Origin: Psychromonas algarum
GTDB taxonomy: Bacteria > Pseudomonadota > Gammaproteobacteria > Enterobacterales > Psychromonadaceae
DNA: 64,000 nt
Assembly: GCF_004376845.1 (NCBI RefSeq)
Contig: NZ_SNUW01000007.1
Coordinates: 1-64,000, forward strand
Direction of reading: 5' to 3'
Below are positions 9,489 through 18,675 of the stretch, one piece after another; the first letter of the stretch is position 1, and each line of letters starts with the position of its first letter. A program made the position numbers and the translations under genes. The notes under the pieces were generated by a model. That model ran no database searches, was not told where the DNA came from, and worked only from the letters and a program-made list of their open reading frames with translations.

Positions 9489-10601
9489 TTAACCAACAGT
9501 AACATCATTTAATGTACCTGCACTACGATTTGCAGAAGCACCGGTTTCTTTTAATTTAATCATCAAACGTAAATCATTAGATGAATCTGCATGTGCTAGT
9601 GCTTCAGTATATCCAATATGCCCTTCATCATATAAATTGAACAACGCTTGATCAAATGTTTGCATACCATGCTCTGTAGAAGCTTTCATAATATCTTTTA
9701 ATAAATGTAAATCTCCTTTACGAATAGCGTCTGCCAAAGTCGGAGTATTAAACATAATTTCAAAAGCAGCCCTACTACCTTTACCATCAACGGTTGGGAT
9801 TAATTGTTGAGCGACAATTGCTTTTAAGTTTACAGAAAGATCAAATAAAAATTGACGATGACGTTCTTTAGGCACTAAGTGCAAAATACGATCCAGCGCT
9901 TGGTTGGCATTATTAGCATGTAATGTTGCCATACAAAGATGCCCTGTTTCAGCAAACGTTAATGCATATTGCATTGTTTCACGTGTTCGAATCTCACCTT
10001 GAACGATGACATCTGGCGCTTGACGTAATGAATTACGTAATGCTTCTTCAAAAGAATCCGTATCTAAGCCCACTTCTCGCTGAGTAATAACTGAGCGAGC
10101 ATGTTCGTGAACAAATTCAATTGGATCTTCAACGGTCAAAATATGCCCGGATGCATGTTGATTACGGAAACCAATCATCGCCGCTTGGGTTGTTGATTTG
10201 CCTGCACCGGTTGCACCAACAAATAAAATAAGCCCACGTTTAGCCATGCAAGCTTCTTTTAATTGCTCAGGCAAATATAACTCTTCAAAAGTTGGAATAT
10301 TACCTTGGATACGGCGAACAACCATGCCTGGACTATCTTTTTGCATAAATGCACTAATACGAAAACGCCCTGCATCGGGTAAATGAATCGCAAAATTAGC
10401 TTCTTTTTTACTTTTAAATTCAGCCATACGATCTTCATCCATCGTACTCGCTAACAAATCATAAATATCATCAGCCGCTAAATTTTTTTCAGATAAAGAC
10501 TCTAATCGACCATTTAATTTAATGGTTGGTGGTAAACCAACTGAAATATATAAATCCGAGGCTTTTACTTGGTCCAAGGTATTTAATAATTTATTTAACA
10601 T
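9489..10601 (-). CDS. pilU: Type IV pilus retraction ATPase PilU
   Basis: This 370-residue hexameric ATPase helps PilT retract type IV pili at the inner membrane. It has a PAS-like N-terminal domain, Walker A GATGAGKSTT (129-138), the Asp/His-box region and Walker B-like VIVQGEIR. It lies 9 bp downstream of pilT, the standard pilT-pilU order. The Walker B replacement of D/E-rich residues by QGE is normal for PilU. Confidence 0.95.
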   Translation of the reverse strand: MLNKLLNTLDQVKASDLYISVGLPPTIKLNGRLESLSEKNLAADDIYDLLASTMDEDRMAEFKSKKEANFAIHLPDAGRFRISAFMQKDSPGMVVRRIQGNIPTFEELYLPEQLKEACMAKRGLILFVGATGAGKSTTQAAMIGFRNQHASGHILTVEDPIEFVHEHARSVITQREVGLDTDSFEEALRNSLRQAPDVIVQGEIRTRETMQYALTFAETGHLCMATLHANNANQALDRILHLVPKERHRQFLFDLSVNLKAIVAQQLIPTVDGKGSRAAFEIMFNTPTLADAIRKGDLHLLKDIMKASTEHGMQTFDQALFNLYDEGHIGYTEALAHADSSNDLRLMIKLKETGASANRSAGTLNDVTVG

Positions 10602-10610
10602 ATCTATTCC

Positions 10611-11645
10611 CTAGAAAGTTTTAGGATCCATCGCTTTTTGAGAAGCATCTTCATAAGACACAACACCTTGGCTAACTAAATTACGTAAACACTGATCTAA
10701 TGTTTGCATACCATGTACCATCCCAGTTTGAATAACCGAGTACATTTGAGCAACTTTATCTTCACGAATTAAGTTACGAATAGCAGGAATACCTAACATG
10801 ATCTCATGAGCAGCCACACGTCCACCGCCATGTTTTTTTAATAATGTTTGTGAAATTACAGCTCGTAATGACTCAGAGAGCATTGAGCGCACCATACTTT
10901 TTTCTTCAGCAGGAAATACATCAATAATACGGTCAATCGTTTTAGCCGCAGAAGTTGTATGCAATGTACCAAATACCAAGTGTCCCGTTTCTGCAGCAGT
11001 TAAAGCAAGACGAATAGTTTCTAAATCACGCATCTCCCCCACTAGAATAACATCGGGATCTTCACGTAACGCACTACGTAGAGCCATATCAAATCCTAAT
11101 GTGTCTTTATGCACTTCTCGTTGGTTAATCAGTGCTTTTTTAGATTCATGCACAAACTCAATAGGATCTTCGATAGTTAAGATATGCTCATGGCGAGATT
11201 CATTAATATAATCAATCATCGCAGCTAACGTAGTTGATTTACCTGAACCTGTTGGGCCTGTAACGAGTACCAATCCACGAGGGAACTCAGATATTTTTTT
11301 AAAAATTTCTGGCGCAGCAAGGTCATGCAGAGTTAATACCGTACTAGGAATGGTACGAAATACGGCACCAGCACCGCGCTTTTGATTAAAAGCATTTACA
11401 CGAAAACGAGCTAAATCTGGAATTTCAAAAGAAAAATCTGTTTCTAATTGCTCTTCATAATCTTTACGCTGTTTATCATTCATGATGTCATAAATCAGGC
11501 TATGTACCTCTTTATGGTCTAATGCAGGTACATTTACCTTACGTACCTCACCATCTACCCTAATCATTGGCGGAACACCTGCAGAAAGGTGTAGATCTGA
11601 TGCATTATGCTTTACACTAAAGGCTAATAATTCCGTTATATCCAT
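10611..11645 (-). CDS. pilT: Type IV pilus retraction ATPase PilT
   Basis: PilT powers pilus depolymerisation for twitching, DNA uptake and surface sensing. The 344 residues carry Walker A GPTGSGKSTT (130-139), Walker B VILVGEMRD, the AAETGHLVFGTLHT His box and a C-terminal AIRNLIRE motif known to be needed for retraction. A good ribosome site (TTAGGGA) precedes ATG. It is divergent from yggS with only 20 bp between the two start codons. Confidence 0.97.
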   Translation of the reverse strand: MDITELLAFSVKHNASDLHLSAGVPPMIRVDGEVRKVNVPALDHKEVHSLIYDIMNDKQRKDYEEQLETDFSFEIPDLARFRVNAFNQKRGAGAVFRTIPSTVLTLHDLAAPEIFKKISEFPRGLVLVTGPTGSGKSTTLAAMIDYINESRHEHILTIEDPIEFVHESKKALINQREVHKDTLGFDMALRSALREDPDVILVGEMRDLETIRLALTAAETGHLVFGTLHTTSAAKTIDRIIDVFPAEEKSMVRSMLSESLRAVISQTLLKKHGGGRVAAHEIMLGIPAIRNLIREDKVAQMYSVIQTGMVHGMQTLDQCLRNLVSQGVVSYEDASQKAMDPKTF

Positions 11646-11665
11646 AATTTAAAATCCCTAATAAT

Positions 11666-12358
11666 ATGACTAATATATCTAACAATATTGTCGCCATTCA
11701 ACAAAGAATAGCGAAGGCGAATAAACAAGCACAGCGTCAAGATGAAGTGCAGTTATTAGCCGTGAGCAAAACCAAGCCGGTTTCGCTAATTAAACAAGCA
11801 TTTGCACAAGGTTTATCTCACTTTGGAGAAAATTATGTGCAAGAAAGTGTGGATAAAATTCAACAAATTAAACTAGATAGTGATTTTGACAGACCTATAT
11901 ATTGGTATTTTATAGGCCCCCTTCAATCCAATAAAACACGTCCTGTTGCTGAAAATTTTGATTGGGTACAAAGCGTTGATCGTTTAAAAATAGCACAACG
12001 ACTTAATCAACAACGCCCAGAAAACTTACCGATTCTCAATATTTGCTTACAGGTTAATATTAGCGGAGAAAAAAGTAAATCAGGTACTACTTTATCACAG
12101 GTAATGGAACTGGCTTCACAAGTTCAGGATCTACCTCGCCTAAAACTTCGTGGTATTATGGCAATACCTCAAAAGAGTGATGACCTAGCAATAGTTGAAC
12201 AACAATTCTCAGAGTTACACAATATATATCAAGAGTTACAACAACAATATTCTGACATAGATACATTATCGATGGGTATGAGTGCTGATTTAGAAAGCGC
12301 GATCAAATGTGGTAGCACTATGGTACGAGTAGGTACTGATATTTTTGGTGCTCGATAA
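11666..12358 (+). CDS. yggS: YggS/PLPBP pyridoxal-phosphate homeostasis protein
   Basis: This 230-residue single-domain protein has the alanine-racemase-like TIM barrel. The PLP lysine is in LLAVSKTKP (K35), and the phosphate-binding GMSADLESAI is near the end. PLPBP proteins buffer pyridoxal phosphate and influence amino-acid and keto-acid pools. The yggS-proC-yggT order is conserved in gammaproteobacteria. The start lies only 20 bp from pilT and no Shine-Dalgarno is visible. Confidence 0.94.
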   Translation: MTNISNNIVAIQQRIAKANKQAQRQDEVQLLAVSKTKPVSLIKQAFAQGLSHFGENYVQESVDKIQQIKLDSDFDRPIYWYFIGPLQSNKTRPVAENFDWVQSVDRLKIAQRLNQQRPENLPILNICLQVNISGEKSKSGTTLSQVMELASQVQDLPRLKLRGIMAIPQKSDDLAIVEQQFSELHNIYQELQQQYSDIDTLSMGMSADLESAIKCGSTMVRVGTDIFGAR

Positions 12359-12381
12359 AAATTAAAGTAAGGAAACATTAC

Positions 12382-13206
12382 ATGCAACATAAGAAAATCA
12401 CCTTTATCGGAGCCGGCAACATGGCAGGCAGTATTATTAGTGGTTTAGTAAAAGGTGGGTATCCTGCTGAACTGATCTGTGCATCGGCACCAAGTTTGAC
12501 TAATACACAGAAATTAAGTGCTGAGTTTTCAATATTAAATAGCCAAGATAATATTCAATCTGCACAATGGGCTGAAGTGGTTGTGTTATCTGTGAAACCT
12601 CAAATGATGGCAGATGTTTGTGAAACCCTGATTAAAGATGGTGTCGATTTTAGTAATAAATTAGTTATCTCAATTGCAGCAGGAATTTCAGTTGAACGCT
12701 TGCAATCAATTCTAGGTGAAAACACTGCAGTGATACGCACTATGCCAAATACACCTTCTTTACTGGGTAAAGGCATGACAGGTTTATTTGCTTCATCACA
12801 AGTAACGAATGATGATAAAAGTTACGCAGGTGATTTAATGGCTGCGGTTGGTGAAATTATTTGGGTTGAAAAAGAAACAAAAATTAATGGCATTATTGCG
12901 GCTTCTGGTTCTGCACCTGCTTATTTTTTCTTGTTTATGGAAGCAATGCAAACAAAAGCAATGGAACTTGGTTTTAATGAACAAGAAGCGCGTTTATTAG
13001 TTCAACAAACTGCAATTGGTAGTGCTGAAATGGTCAAACAGAACCCACAATTAGATTTAGCAACATTGCGTAATAACGTAACATCAAAAGGTGGCACAAC
13101 GGCTGAGGCTGTTCGTACGCTACAAGAATTGTCTTTACCAGAAACAGTAGCAAAAGCGATGCAAGCAGCAGTTGATCGTGGCGCAGAAATGGAAAAACTG
13201 TTTTAA
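12382..13206 (+). CDS. proC: Pyrroline-5-carboxylate reductase
   Basis: ProC reduces pyrroline-5-carboxylate to proline with NAD(P)H, the last step of proline synthesis. The 274 residues show the N-terminal dinucleotide-binding GAGNMAGS, the middle VIRTMPNTP motif and the C-terminal signature TSKGGTTAEAVRTL. It follows yggS after 23 bp with an AAGGAAA ribosome site, so the two are probably co-transcribed. Confidence 0.97.
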   Translation: MQHKKITFIGAGNMAGSIISGLVKGGYPAELICASAPSLTNTQKLSAEFSILNSQDNIQSAQWAEVVVLSVKPQMMADVCETLIKDGVDFSNKLVISIAAGISVERLQSILGENTAVIRTMPNTPSLLGKGMTGLFASSQVTNDDKSYAGDLMAAVGEIIWVEKETKINGIIAASGSAPAYFFLFMEAMQTKAMELGFNEQEARLLVQQTAIGSAEMVKQNPQLDLATLRNNVTSKGGTTAEAVRTLQELSLPETVAKAMQAAVDRGAEMEKLF

Positions 13207-13233
13207 TATTCTAATAAAAATACGAGGTAGTAA

Positions 13234-13779
13234 ATGAACGCAGTTAATTTTTTAGTTAATACCCTGTTTGACCTGTATATCATGGTCATTCTTTTACGTG
13301 TTTGGTTACAACTAGCACGAGCAGATTTTTATAATCCATTCAGTCAATTTATTGTTAAGGCAACTCAGCCTGTAGTTGGACCATTACGCCGAATGATCCC
13401 CAGCTTAGGTGGGTTAGATATTGCCACTATTTTATTTGCGGTCGTTGTTGCTGCACTTAAAGTGATCACATTAAGCCTAATGATGAATTACGGTATTGAT
13501 CCTGTCGTCACCTTAATTTCAGCATTGGTTATTGTAATTACAGCTGCCTTCAAATTAGTATTTTGGGTCTTAGTATTACGTGCCATTCTTAGTTGGGTTA
13601 GCCGTGGTCAAAACCCTATTGAAGCAGTAATGATTCAATTATCAGAGCCTCTTTTAAGCCCAATACGTCGCATTCTTCCTCCATTAGGTGGATTAGATTT
13701 ATCAATTGTTGTTGTGCTTTTAGGATTACAGTTTTTAGAAATTTTATTGAATGATGTGATCGCAAGATTTCTAGGTTAA
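13234..13779 (+). CDS. yggT: YggT-family inner-membrane protein
   Basis: The 181 residues contain two YggT repeats, each with a hydrophobic helix pair and a conserved loop: NPFSQFIVKATQPVVGPLRR, then the related SEPLLSPIRRILPPLGGLD. The family is membrane-bound and linked to osmotic stress and, in other lineages, to division or thylakoid organisation; its biochemical role is unclear. It lies between proC and the DUF167 gene, as usual. Confidence 0.93.
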   Translation: MNAVNFLVNTLFDLYIMVILLRVWLQLARADFYNPFSQFIVKATQPVVGPLRRMIPSLGGLDIATILFAVVVAALKVITLSLMMNYGIDPVVTLISALVIVITAAFKLVFWVLVLRAILSWVSRGQNPIEAVMIQLSEPLLSPIRRILPPLGGLDLSIVVVLLGLQFLEILLNDVIARFLG

Positions 13780-13806
13780 TCTTTTAATTATGTTTATAGT
13801 CGAATA

Positions 13807-14091
13807 ATGACAAATTATTATTCATATCAAGGCGAAGATTTATTGCTTCGCCTTTATTTACAACCTAAAGCCAGTCGCGATCAGTTTGTAGGGCAACACG
13901 GTGAAGAATTAAAAGTGAGTATTACCGCTCCACCTATAGACGGTAAAGCGAATGCACATTTAATAAAGTTTTTAAGTAAACAATTTAACGTAGCTAAAAG
14001 TGCAATTAATGTCGAAAAAGGAACACAAAGCCGACACAAATTAATTCGTATTAAAGCGCCTAAAAAACTACCGTCCATTTTTTCAGAATAA
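13807..14091 (+). CDS. yggU: DUF167-family protein YggU
   Basis: A 94-residue cytoplasmic protein with the DUF167 pattern: [13 protein letters not shown], then [18 protein letters not shown] and GTQSRHKLI. The fold is known but the function is not. Its place after yggT is conserved. Confidence 0.93.
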   Translation: MTNYYSYQGEDLLLRLYLQPKASRDQFVGQHGEELKVSITAPPIDGKANAHLIKFLSKQFNVAKSAINVEKGTQSRHKLIRIKAPKKLPSIFSE

Positions 14092-14099
14092 GGGAAAAC

Positions 14100-14540
14100 A
14101 TGTTTCGTTCAATAACGGTATTTAAAGCATTATTAATGAGTACATTATTATTCAGTAGTGTATTTGCTAATGCAGGACAATTTAAACAATTTGCTAATTT
14201 AGAAGTACATTACATCGCTTTACCAAGTACATTCATACAACCCGATGTCGCACAAAAAAACAATATCAAACGTAGTAAATATAATGGATTACTAAACTTA
14301 GCAATACTTGATAACAACCAAGATAAAAAAGCAGTCACAGCAATCATCACTGGAACAGGTAGAAACTTACTTGGACAAACACATCAATTAAAATTTACTG
14401 AAATAAAAGAAGGTAAAGCTATCTATTATATAGCTGAGTACCCTTTTACCAATGAAGAAATTGTTAATTTTGATATTAATATCAAGACAGAAAAGAAATC
14501 GAATACACTTAAATTTCAACATAAATTTTATGTTGATTAA
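14100..14540 (+). CDS. DUF4426-family secreted protein
   Basis: The 146 residues start with a signal peptide (positively charged start, hydrophobic core, cleavage near VFANAG), so the protein is probably periplasmic. The mature part is a beta-rich domain that begins with LEVHYIALPSTFI, a pattern I recognise from DUF4426 proteins in this gene order in Vibrio and Shewanella. Function is unknown. It is 8 bp after yggU and 9 bp before rdgB. Confidence 0.82.
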   Translation: MFRSITVFKALLMSTLLFSSVFANAGQFKQFANLEVHYIALPSTFIQPDVAQKNNIKRSKYNGLLNLAILDNNQDKKAVTAIITGTGRNLLGQTHQLKFTEIKEGKAIYYIAEYPFTNEEIVNFDINIKTEKKSNTLKFQHKFYVD

Positions 14541-14549
14541 GGAAATGAC

Positions 14550-15155
14550 ATGAAACAAAAATGGGTACTTGCCACCGGCAATCAAGGCAAAGTAAAAGAG
14601 ATGAGCGAGTTGTTAAATAGCTTTTCTATTGAAGTTTTACCACAAAGTCAATTTAACGTACCAGATGTTCCAGAAACAGGTACCACGTTTGTAGAAAATG
14701 CCATTATTAAAGCACGCCATGCAGCCAAATTAACCGGGTTACCTGCGATCGCTGATGATTCAGGTTTAGAGGTGGATTTTTTAAATGGTCAACCAGGGAT
14801 TTATTCTGCGCGCTTTGCCGGTGAAAATGCAACAGACCAAGATAATATAGACAAATTATTAAATAAGCTTGAGGGGATCGCAGTAGAACAACGCAAAGCA
14901 CGTTTCCAGTGTGTATTAGTTTATATGCGTCATGAGTTAGACCCAACACCTATCATCTGCCAAGGAACTTGGGAAGGCAGCATAACAGAGGTTAAACATG
15001 GAGAGAATGGCTTTGGATACGATCCTTTATTTTGGGTAGAGAGCGAACAATCAACTTCAGCACAGCTAAGTAAACAACGTAAAAGTGAATTAAGTCACCG
15101 TGGCAAAGCACTAACGCAATTAGTGGCATTATTAAAAGAGCAATTATCAGCTTAA
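14550..15155 (+). CDS. rdgB: XTP/dITP diphosphatase RdgB
   Basis: RdgB hydrolyses dITP, XTP and ITP to the monophosphates and so keeps deaminated purines out of DNA and RNA. The 201 residues show ATGNQGKVKEM at the N terminus, the metal-binding PAIADDSGLEVD, GIYSARFAG, and the base-recognition GENGFGYDPLFW and SHRGKAL. The position in the yggT-rdgB-hemW series is conserved. Confidence 0.97.
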   Translation: MKQKWVLATGNQGKVKEMSELLNSFSIEVLPQSQFNVPDVPETGTTFVENAIIKARHAAKLTGLPAIADDSGLEVDFLNGQPGIYSARFAGENATDQDNIDKLLNKLEGIAVEQRKARFQCVLVYMRHELDPTPIICQGTWEGSITEVKHGENGFGYDPLFWVESEQSTSAQLSKQRKSELSHRGKALTQLVALLKEQLSA

Positions 15156-15184
15156 TTTTACTTTAAAATAACTTTCATACATTT

Positions 15185-15209
15185 AAAAGCGGCTTTTAGG
15201 TCGCTTTTT
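15185..15209 (+). terminator. Terminator-like hairpin between rdgB and hemW
   Basis: AAAAGCGGC and GTCGCTTTT pair with one G-T wobble around a TTTTAG loop, ending in a T run. HemW follows within 16 bp, so it may only partly stop transcription. Confidence 0.7.
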
Positions 15210-15224
15210 CAATTGGATAAAATA

Positions 15225-16367
15225 ATGTTGCAACTTCCCCCTCTTAGTTTGTATGTACATATTCCTTGGTGCATAGAGAAATGTCCTTACTGCGATTTTA
15301 ATTCACATAAATTACGTGGAGAAATCCCTGAAACAGAATATTTATCTGCTCTTATTGATGATTTAAAACAAGATCTGCATTTTGTTCAAGGACGAGAGTT
15401 ATTTAGTATTTTTATTGGCGGTGGAACACCTAGTTTAATTTCAGCATCAGGTATGAGTTGGTTATTAGAAAACATCCAACAACTGCTCCCTTTTAGTAAC
15501 CATATCGAAATTACACTTGAGGCAAACCCCGGTGCAATAGAAAATCAAAAGATAGCTGACTTTAAAGCCGCAGGCATAACGCGATTTTCATTTGGAGTAC
15601 AAAGTTTTCAACAAGAAAAACTCACTAAACTTGGCAGAATACATGGAGTAGAAGAAGCTAAAACAGCAGCAAAACAAGCACACTATGTTGGAATGAAAAC
15701 ATTCAATCTAGACTTAATGCATGGTTTACCAGATCAAAGTTTAGAAGATGCTATGAGTGACCTAAATACAGCAATCGCATTAAAACCAACTCATTTATCT
15801 TGGTATCAATTAACTATAGAGCCGAATACTCAATATTTTTCTCATCCCCCTAAATTACCAGATGATGAAACCTTATGGGAGATTCAAGAAAAAGGTGTTG
15901 AGCTATTAGCAGAGCATGGTTACCAACAATATGAAATTTCTGGTTACAGTCAAACTGGTTGGCAATGTCAACATAATTTAAATTATTGGCGCTTTGGAGA
16001 TTACTTGGGCATTGGTTGTGGGGCTCACGGTAAAATATCATTACCATTAGAAAATAAAATATTACGCACCACTAAAATAAAGCACCCTAAAGGATACTTA
16101 GATCCAACCCGCTCATATACCGATGATTGCAGCACTGTTGATAAAGATGAGTTAGTTTTTGAATATATGATGAACCGATTAAGATTAATGGAGAAAATTC
16201 CATTTGCAGAATTTGAAAGCTATACAGGATTACAACGTTCAGTCTTAAATAAACAATTAGCAAAAGCCAGTAGTAAGCAACTAATCACTATTGAACAAGA
16301 TTATTGCCATGTAACACCGCTTGGACATCGTTATTTGAACGAATTATTAAGCATTTTTATGGACTAA
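15225..16367 (+). CDS. hemW: Radical-SAM heme chaperone HemW
   Basis: HemW binds heme and delivers it to respiratory proteins; it resembles coproporphyrinogen dehydrogenase HemN but is not that enzyme. The iron-sulfur motif CIEKCPYC is at residues 16-23, followed by FIGGGTPS and SFGVQSFQ. ATG 15225 is preferred to TTG 15213, because GGA lies just upstream of it. The C-terminal HemN domain is present. Confidence 0.93.
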   Translation: MLQLPPLSLYVHIPWCIEKCPYCDFNSHKLRGEIPETEYLSALIDDLKQDLHFVQGRELFSIFIGGGTPSLISASGMSWLLENIQQLLPFSNHIEITLEANPGAIENQKIADFKAAGITRFSFGVQSFQQEKLTKLGRIHGVEEAKTAAKQAHYVGMKTFNLDLMHGLPDQSLEDAMSDLNTAIALKPTHLSWYQLTIEPNTQYFSHPPKLPDDETLWEIQEKGVELLAEHGYQQYEISGYSQTGWQCQHNLNYWRFGDYLGIGCGAHGKISLPLENKILRTTKIKHPKGYLDPTRSYTDDCSTVDKDELVFEYMMNRLRLMEKIPFAEFESYTGLQRSVLNKQLAKASSKQLITIEQDYCHVTPLGHRYLNELLSIFMD

Positions 16368-16451
16368 AGGTGCCATAAATAAAGAATAAAAATATAACAA
16401 AATTGAGTTAAGGAAAGAATTATCAATAGCCAGCAACGGAAGAAAACTGAA

Positions 16452-17171
16452 ATGCTAGCCGGTTCAAAAGCGGCATTGCCATTAATAGTTGGAGGTATTC
16501 CCTTTGGTATTTTATTTGGCACACTCGCCCCGACTAGTGGCTTATCTATATGGGCAACAATGGCGATGTCATTAATTGTATTTGCTGGCTCAGCACAATT
16601 TATTGTTTTAGCCTTAATTGCAGTACAAGCCCCACTTGAAGTCATTTTATTAACCACATTTGTGGTTAATTTACGCCATCTACTTTATGCAACAGCATTA
16701 GTACCTAAAGTAAGTCATTTATCATTACCCTTGCGTACATTTCTAGCTTTCGGGTTAACAGATGAGACTTTTGCTAATATGAGCCAACGTTATCAACCGG
16801 ATTCACCATTAGGAAGTGATCACCAATTTGCACATTTTTTCTATATTGGTTCAATGATAAGTTTTTATATTACTTGGTCTACTTCTACAGCCGTTGGATT
16901 AATCTTAGGCAATATGATCCCCGATATGACTAGTTGGGGATTAGAATTTGCAATGTCAGTCACCTTCATTGGCATGGTCATCCCTTATTTAAATAGTAAA
17001 GCTATGTTCAGCGCAATGTTAAGTGCAGGTATCGCTTCTTTATATTTTGCATATTTACCTAATAAATTAGGACTTATTGTTAGTGCCTTGATTGGTGTTG
17101 CAATGGGATTATTAGTAATACATTTTCAAAATATGCCAATTAATCAGATCAAGGATAATAAACATGAATGA
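16452..17171 (+). CDS. azlC: AzlC-family branched-chain amino-acid exporter, large subunit
   Basis: This 239-residue membrane protein has about seven hydrophobic segments and AzlC signatures: IVGGIPFGILFG, FAGSAQFIVLALI and VVNLRHLLYA. AzlC with AzlD (YgaZ/YgaH type) exports branched-chain amino acids such as valine. The ATG at 16452 has GGAAG nearby. The frame is open upstream as far as 16407, and a strong AAGGAAAG site sits before an ATT codon at 16419, so an AUU start is possible. It overlaps azlD by 8 bp. Confidence 0.9.
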   Translation: MLAGSKAALPLIVGGIPFGILFGTLAPTSGLSIWATMAMSLIVFAGSAQFIVLALIAVQAPLEVILLTTFVVNLRHLLYATALVPKVSHLSLPLRTFLAFGLTDETFANMSQRYQPDSPLGSDHQFAHFFYIGSMISFYITWSTSTAVGLILGNMIPDMTSWGLEFAMSVTFIGMVIPYLNSKAMFSAMLSAGIASLYFAYLPNKLGLIVSALIGVAMGLLVIHFQNMPINQIKDNKHE

Positions 17172-17484
17172 GTTTTGGTTAATATTAGGTATGTTTGTTG
17201 TCACTTTTGGTATTCGTTTTGTGATGTTTGCTTTTGCAGGAAAAATGACTTTCCCTGTATGGATGCAACAATCATTAAAATTTGTACCTCCAGCAGTGCT
17301 CACCGCTATCATTATTCCAGCTGTAGTTATGCCTTATGGAAAAATAGATATTAGCTTCACTAATGTTTATTTATTGGCGGCTATTATCAGTGTAATAATC
17401 AGTCTAGTAACAAAAAGTCTATTAAAAACGATTTTCTTTGGCATGCTTGTGTTTCTATTGCTTAAGTTTTTAATGGCCACTTAA
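17164..17484 (+). CDS. azlD: AzlD-family small exporter subunit
   Basis: The 106-residue protein has three to four hydrophobic helices and the AzlD pattern TFGIRFVMFAFAG...LKFVPPAVLTAIIIPAV. It is the obligate partner of AzlC and its start codon lies within the end of azlC. Transcription ends near the strong hairpin shared with convergent recA. Confidence 0.9.
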   Translation: MNEFWLILGMFVVTFGIRFVMFAFAGKMTFPVWMQQSLKFVPPAVLTAIIIPAVVMPYGKIDISFTNVYLLAAIISVIISLVTKSLLKTIFFGMLVFLLLKFLMAT

Positions 17485-17518
17485 AACAAAAAAGCGTGAA
17501 TATTTCTATTCACGCTTT
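17485..17518 (-). terminator. recA terminator (shared with convergent azlD)
   Basis: AAAGCGTGAATA and TATTCACGCTTT form a perfect 12-bp stem with a TTTC loop. The T-rich tail lies on the minus strand, that is, after recA. Confidence 0.92.
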
Positions 17519-17551
17519 CTAGATTATTTAATTATTAATCTTCTGATAAAA

Positions 17552-18595
17552 CTATTCAGCTTCAGGTAACTCTGTTTCTTTTGTTTCAGGTACTACTTTT
17601 ACTAATAAAATTTCACGTAATTTAGCATCTAACTCTTGAGCTGAAGCAGGATTTTCTTGTAAGAACTTACAAGCATTACTCTTACCTTGACCAATCTTAT
17701 TGCCATTATACGAGTACCAAGATCCTGATTTTTCAACTAGATCTTGTTTCACACCTAAATCAATTAACTCGCCGTAATTATTAATCCCTTCACCGTATAA
17801 GATTTGGAATTCAGCTTGTTTGAAAGGAGGAGAAACTTTGTTTTTCACAACTTTAACACGTGTTTCATTACCAGTAATTTCATCTCCATTCTTAACTGCA
17901 CCAATACGACGAATATCTAAACGTACAGAAGCATAGAATTTTAATGCATTACCACCTGTTGTTGTTTCAGGATTACCAAACATGACTCCAATTTTCATTC
18001 TAATTTGGTTAATGAAAATCACCATGGTATTCGTTTGTTTGATATTACCAGTTAATTTACGTAACGCTTGAGACATTAAACGTGCTTGAAGACCCATGTG
18101 TGAATCACCCATATCACCTTCAATTTCAGCTTTTGGTGTTAAAGCAGCAACTGAATCGACAATCACAACACCAACAGCGCCAGAACGTACTAACATATCG
18201 CAAATTTCTAAAGCTTGCTCACCCGTGTCAGGTTGAGAGATAAGAAGATCATCAACATTAACACCTAATTTTCTCGCGTAACTTGGGTCAAGTGCATGCT
18301 CAGCATCGATGAAAGCACAAGTTTTACCTTGTTTTTGTGCTTCTGCAATAACTTGTAAGGTTAATGTTGTTTTACCTGAACTTTCTGGACCATAAATTTC
18401 AACAACACGACCGTATGGTAAACCGCCTATACCTAATGCAACATCTAAACCCAATGAGCCAGTTGAAACAGATTCAATTTCCATCATTGCTGCTGCACCG
18501 TCACCTAGACGCATAATTGAACCTTTACCAAATTGCTTTTCAATTTGGCCTAATGCCGCTGCTAATGCTTTATCTTTATTCGCGTCCTGACTCAT
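17552..18595 (-). CDS. recA: Recombinase A
   Basis: RecA forms filaments on single-stranded DNA, drives strand exchange and triggers LexA self-cleavage. From ATG 18595 the protein is 347 residues with Walker [10 protein letters not shown] (69-77), [17 protein letters not shown], and the DNA-binding loop [12 protein letters not shown]...[15 protein letters not shown] chose this start because GGAGAAGAT precedes it and it gives the standard N terminus [11 protein letters not shown]; the longer frame adds 19 unlikely residues. Two LexA-like boxes lie 30-65 bp upstream. It follows pncC, as in E. coli. Confidence 0.97.
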   Translation of the reverse strand: MSQDANKDKALAAALGQIEKQFGKGSIMRLGDGAAAMMEIESVSTGSLGLDVALGIGGLPYGRVVEIYGPESSGKTTLTLQVIAEAQKQGKTCAFIDAEHALDPSYARKLGVNVDDLLISQPDTGEQALEICDMLVRSGAVGVVIVDSVAALTPKAEIEGDMGDSHMGLQARLMSQALRKLTGNIKQTNTMVIFINQIRMKIGVMFGNPETTTGGNALKFYASVRLDIRRIGAVKNGDEITGNETRVKVVKNKVSPPFKQAEFQILYGEGINNYGELIDLGVKQDLVEKSGSWYSYNGNKIGQGKSNACKFLQENPASAQELDAKLREILLVKVVPETKETELPEAE

Positions 18596-18624
18596 ATCTT
18601 CTCCAGTTGTTCTTATTAAATTTA

Positions 18625-18640
18625 CTGTATATGCATGCAG
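18625..18640. promoter_or_regulatory. LexA (SOS) box 1 upstream of recA
   Basis: CTGTATATGCATGCAG fits CTGT-N8-ACAG except for one base in the right half. It lies 30 bp before the recA start codon. Confidence 0.75.
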
Positions 18641-18644
18641 TATA

Positions 18645-18660
18645 CTGCTCATTTATACAG
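18645..18660. promoter_or_regulatory. LexA (SOS) box 2 upstream of recA
   Basis: CTGCTCATTTATACAG fits CTGT-N8-ACAG except for one base in the left half. Its centre is 20 bp from box 1, so two LexA dimers would bind about two helical turns apart. Confidence 0.7.
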
Positions 18661-18675
18661 TATCAAGTTTTTTTA

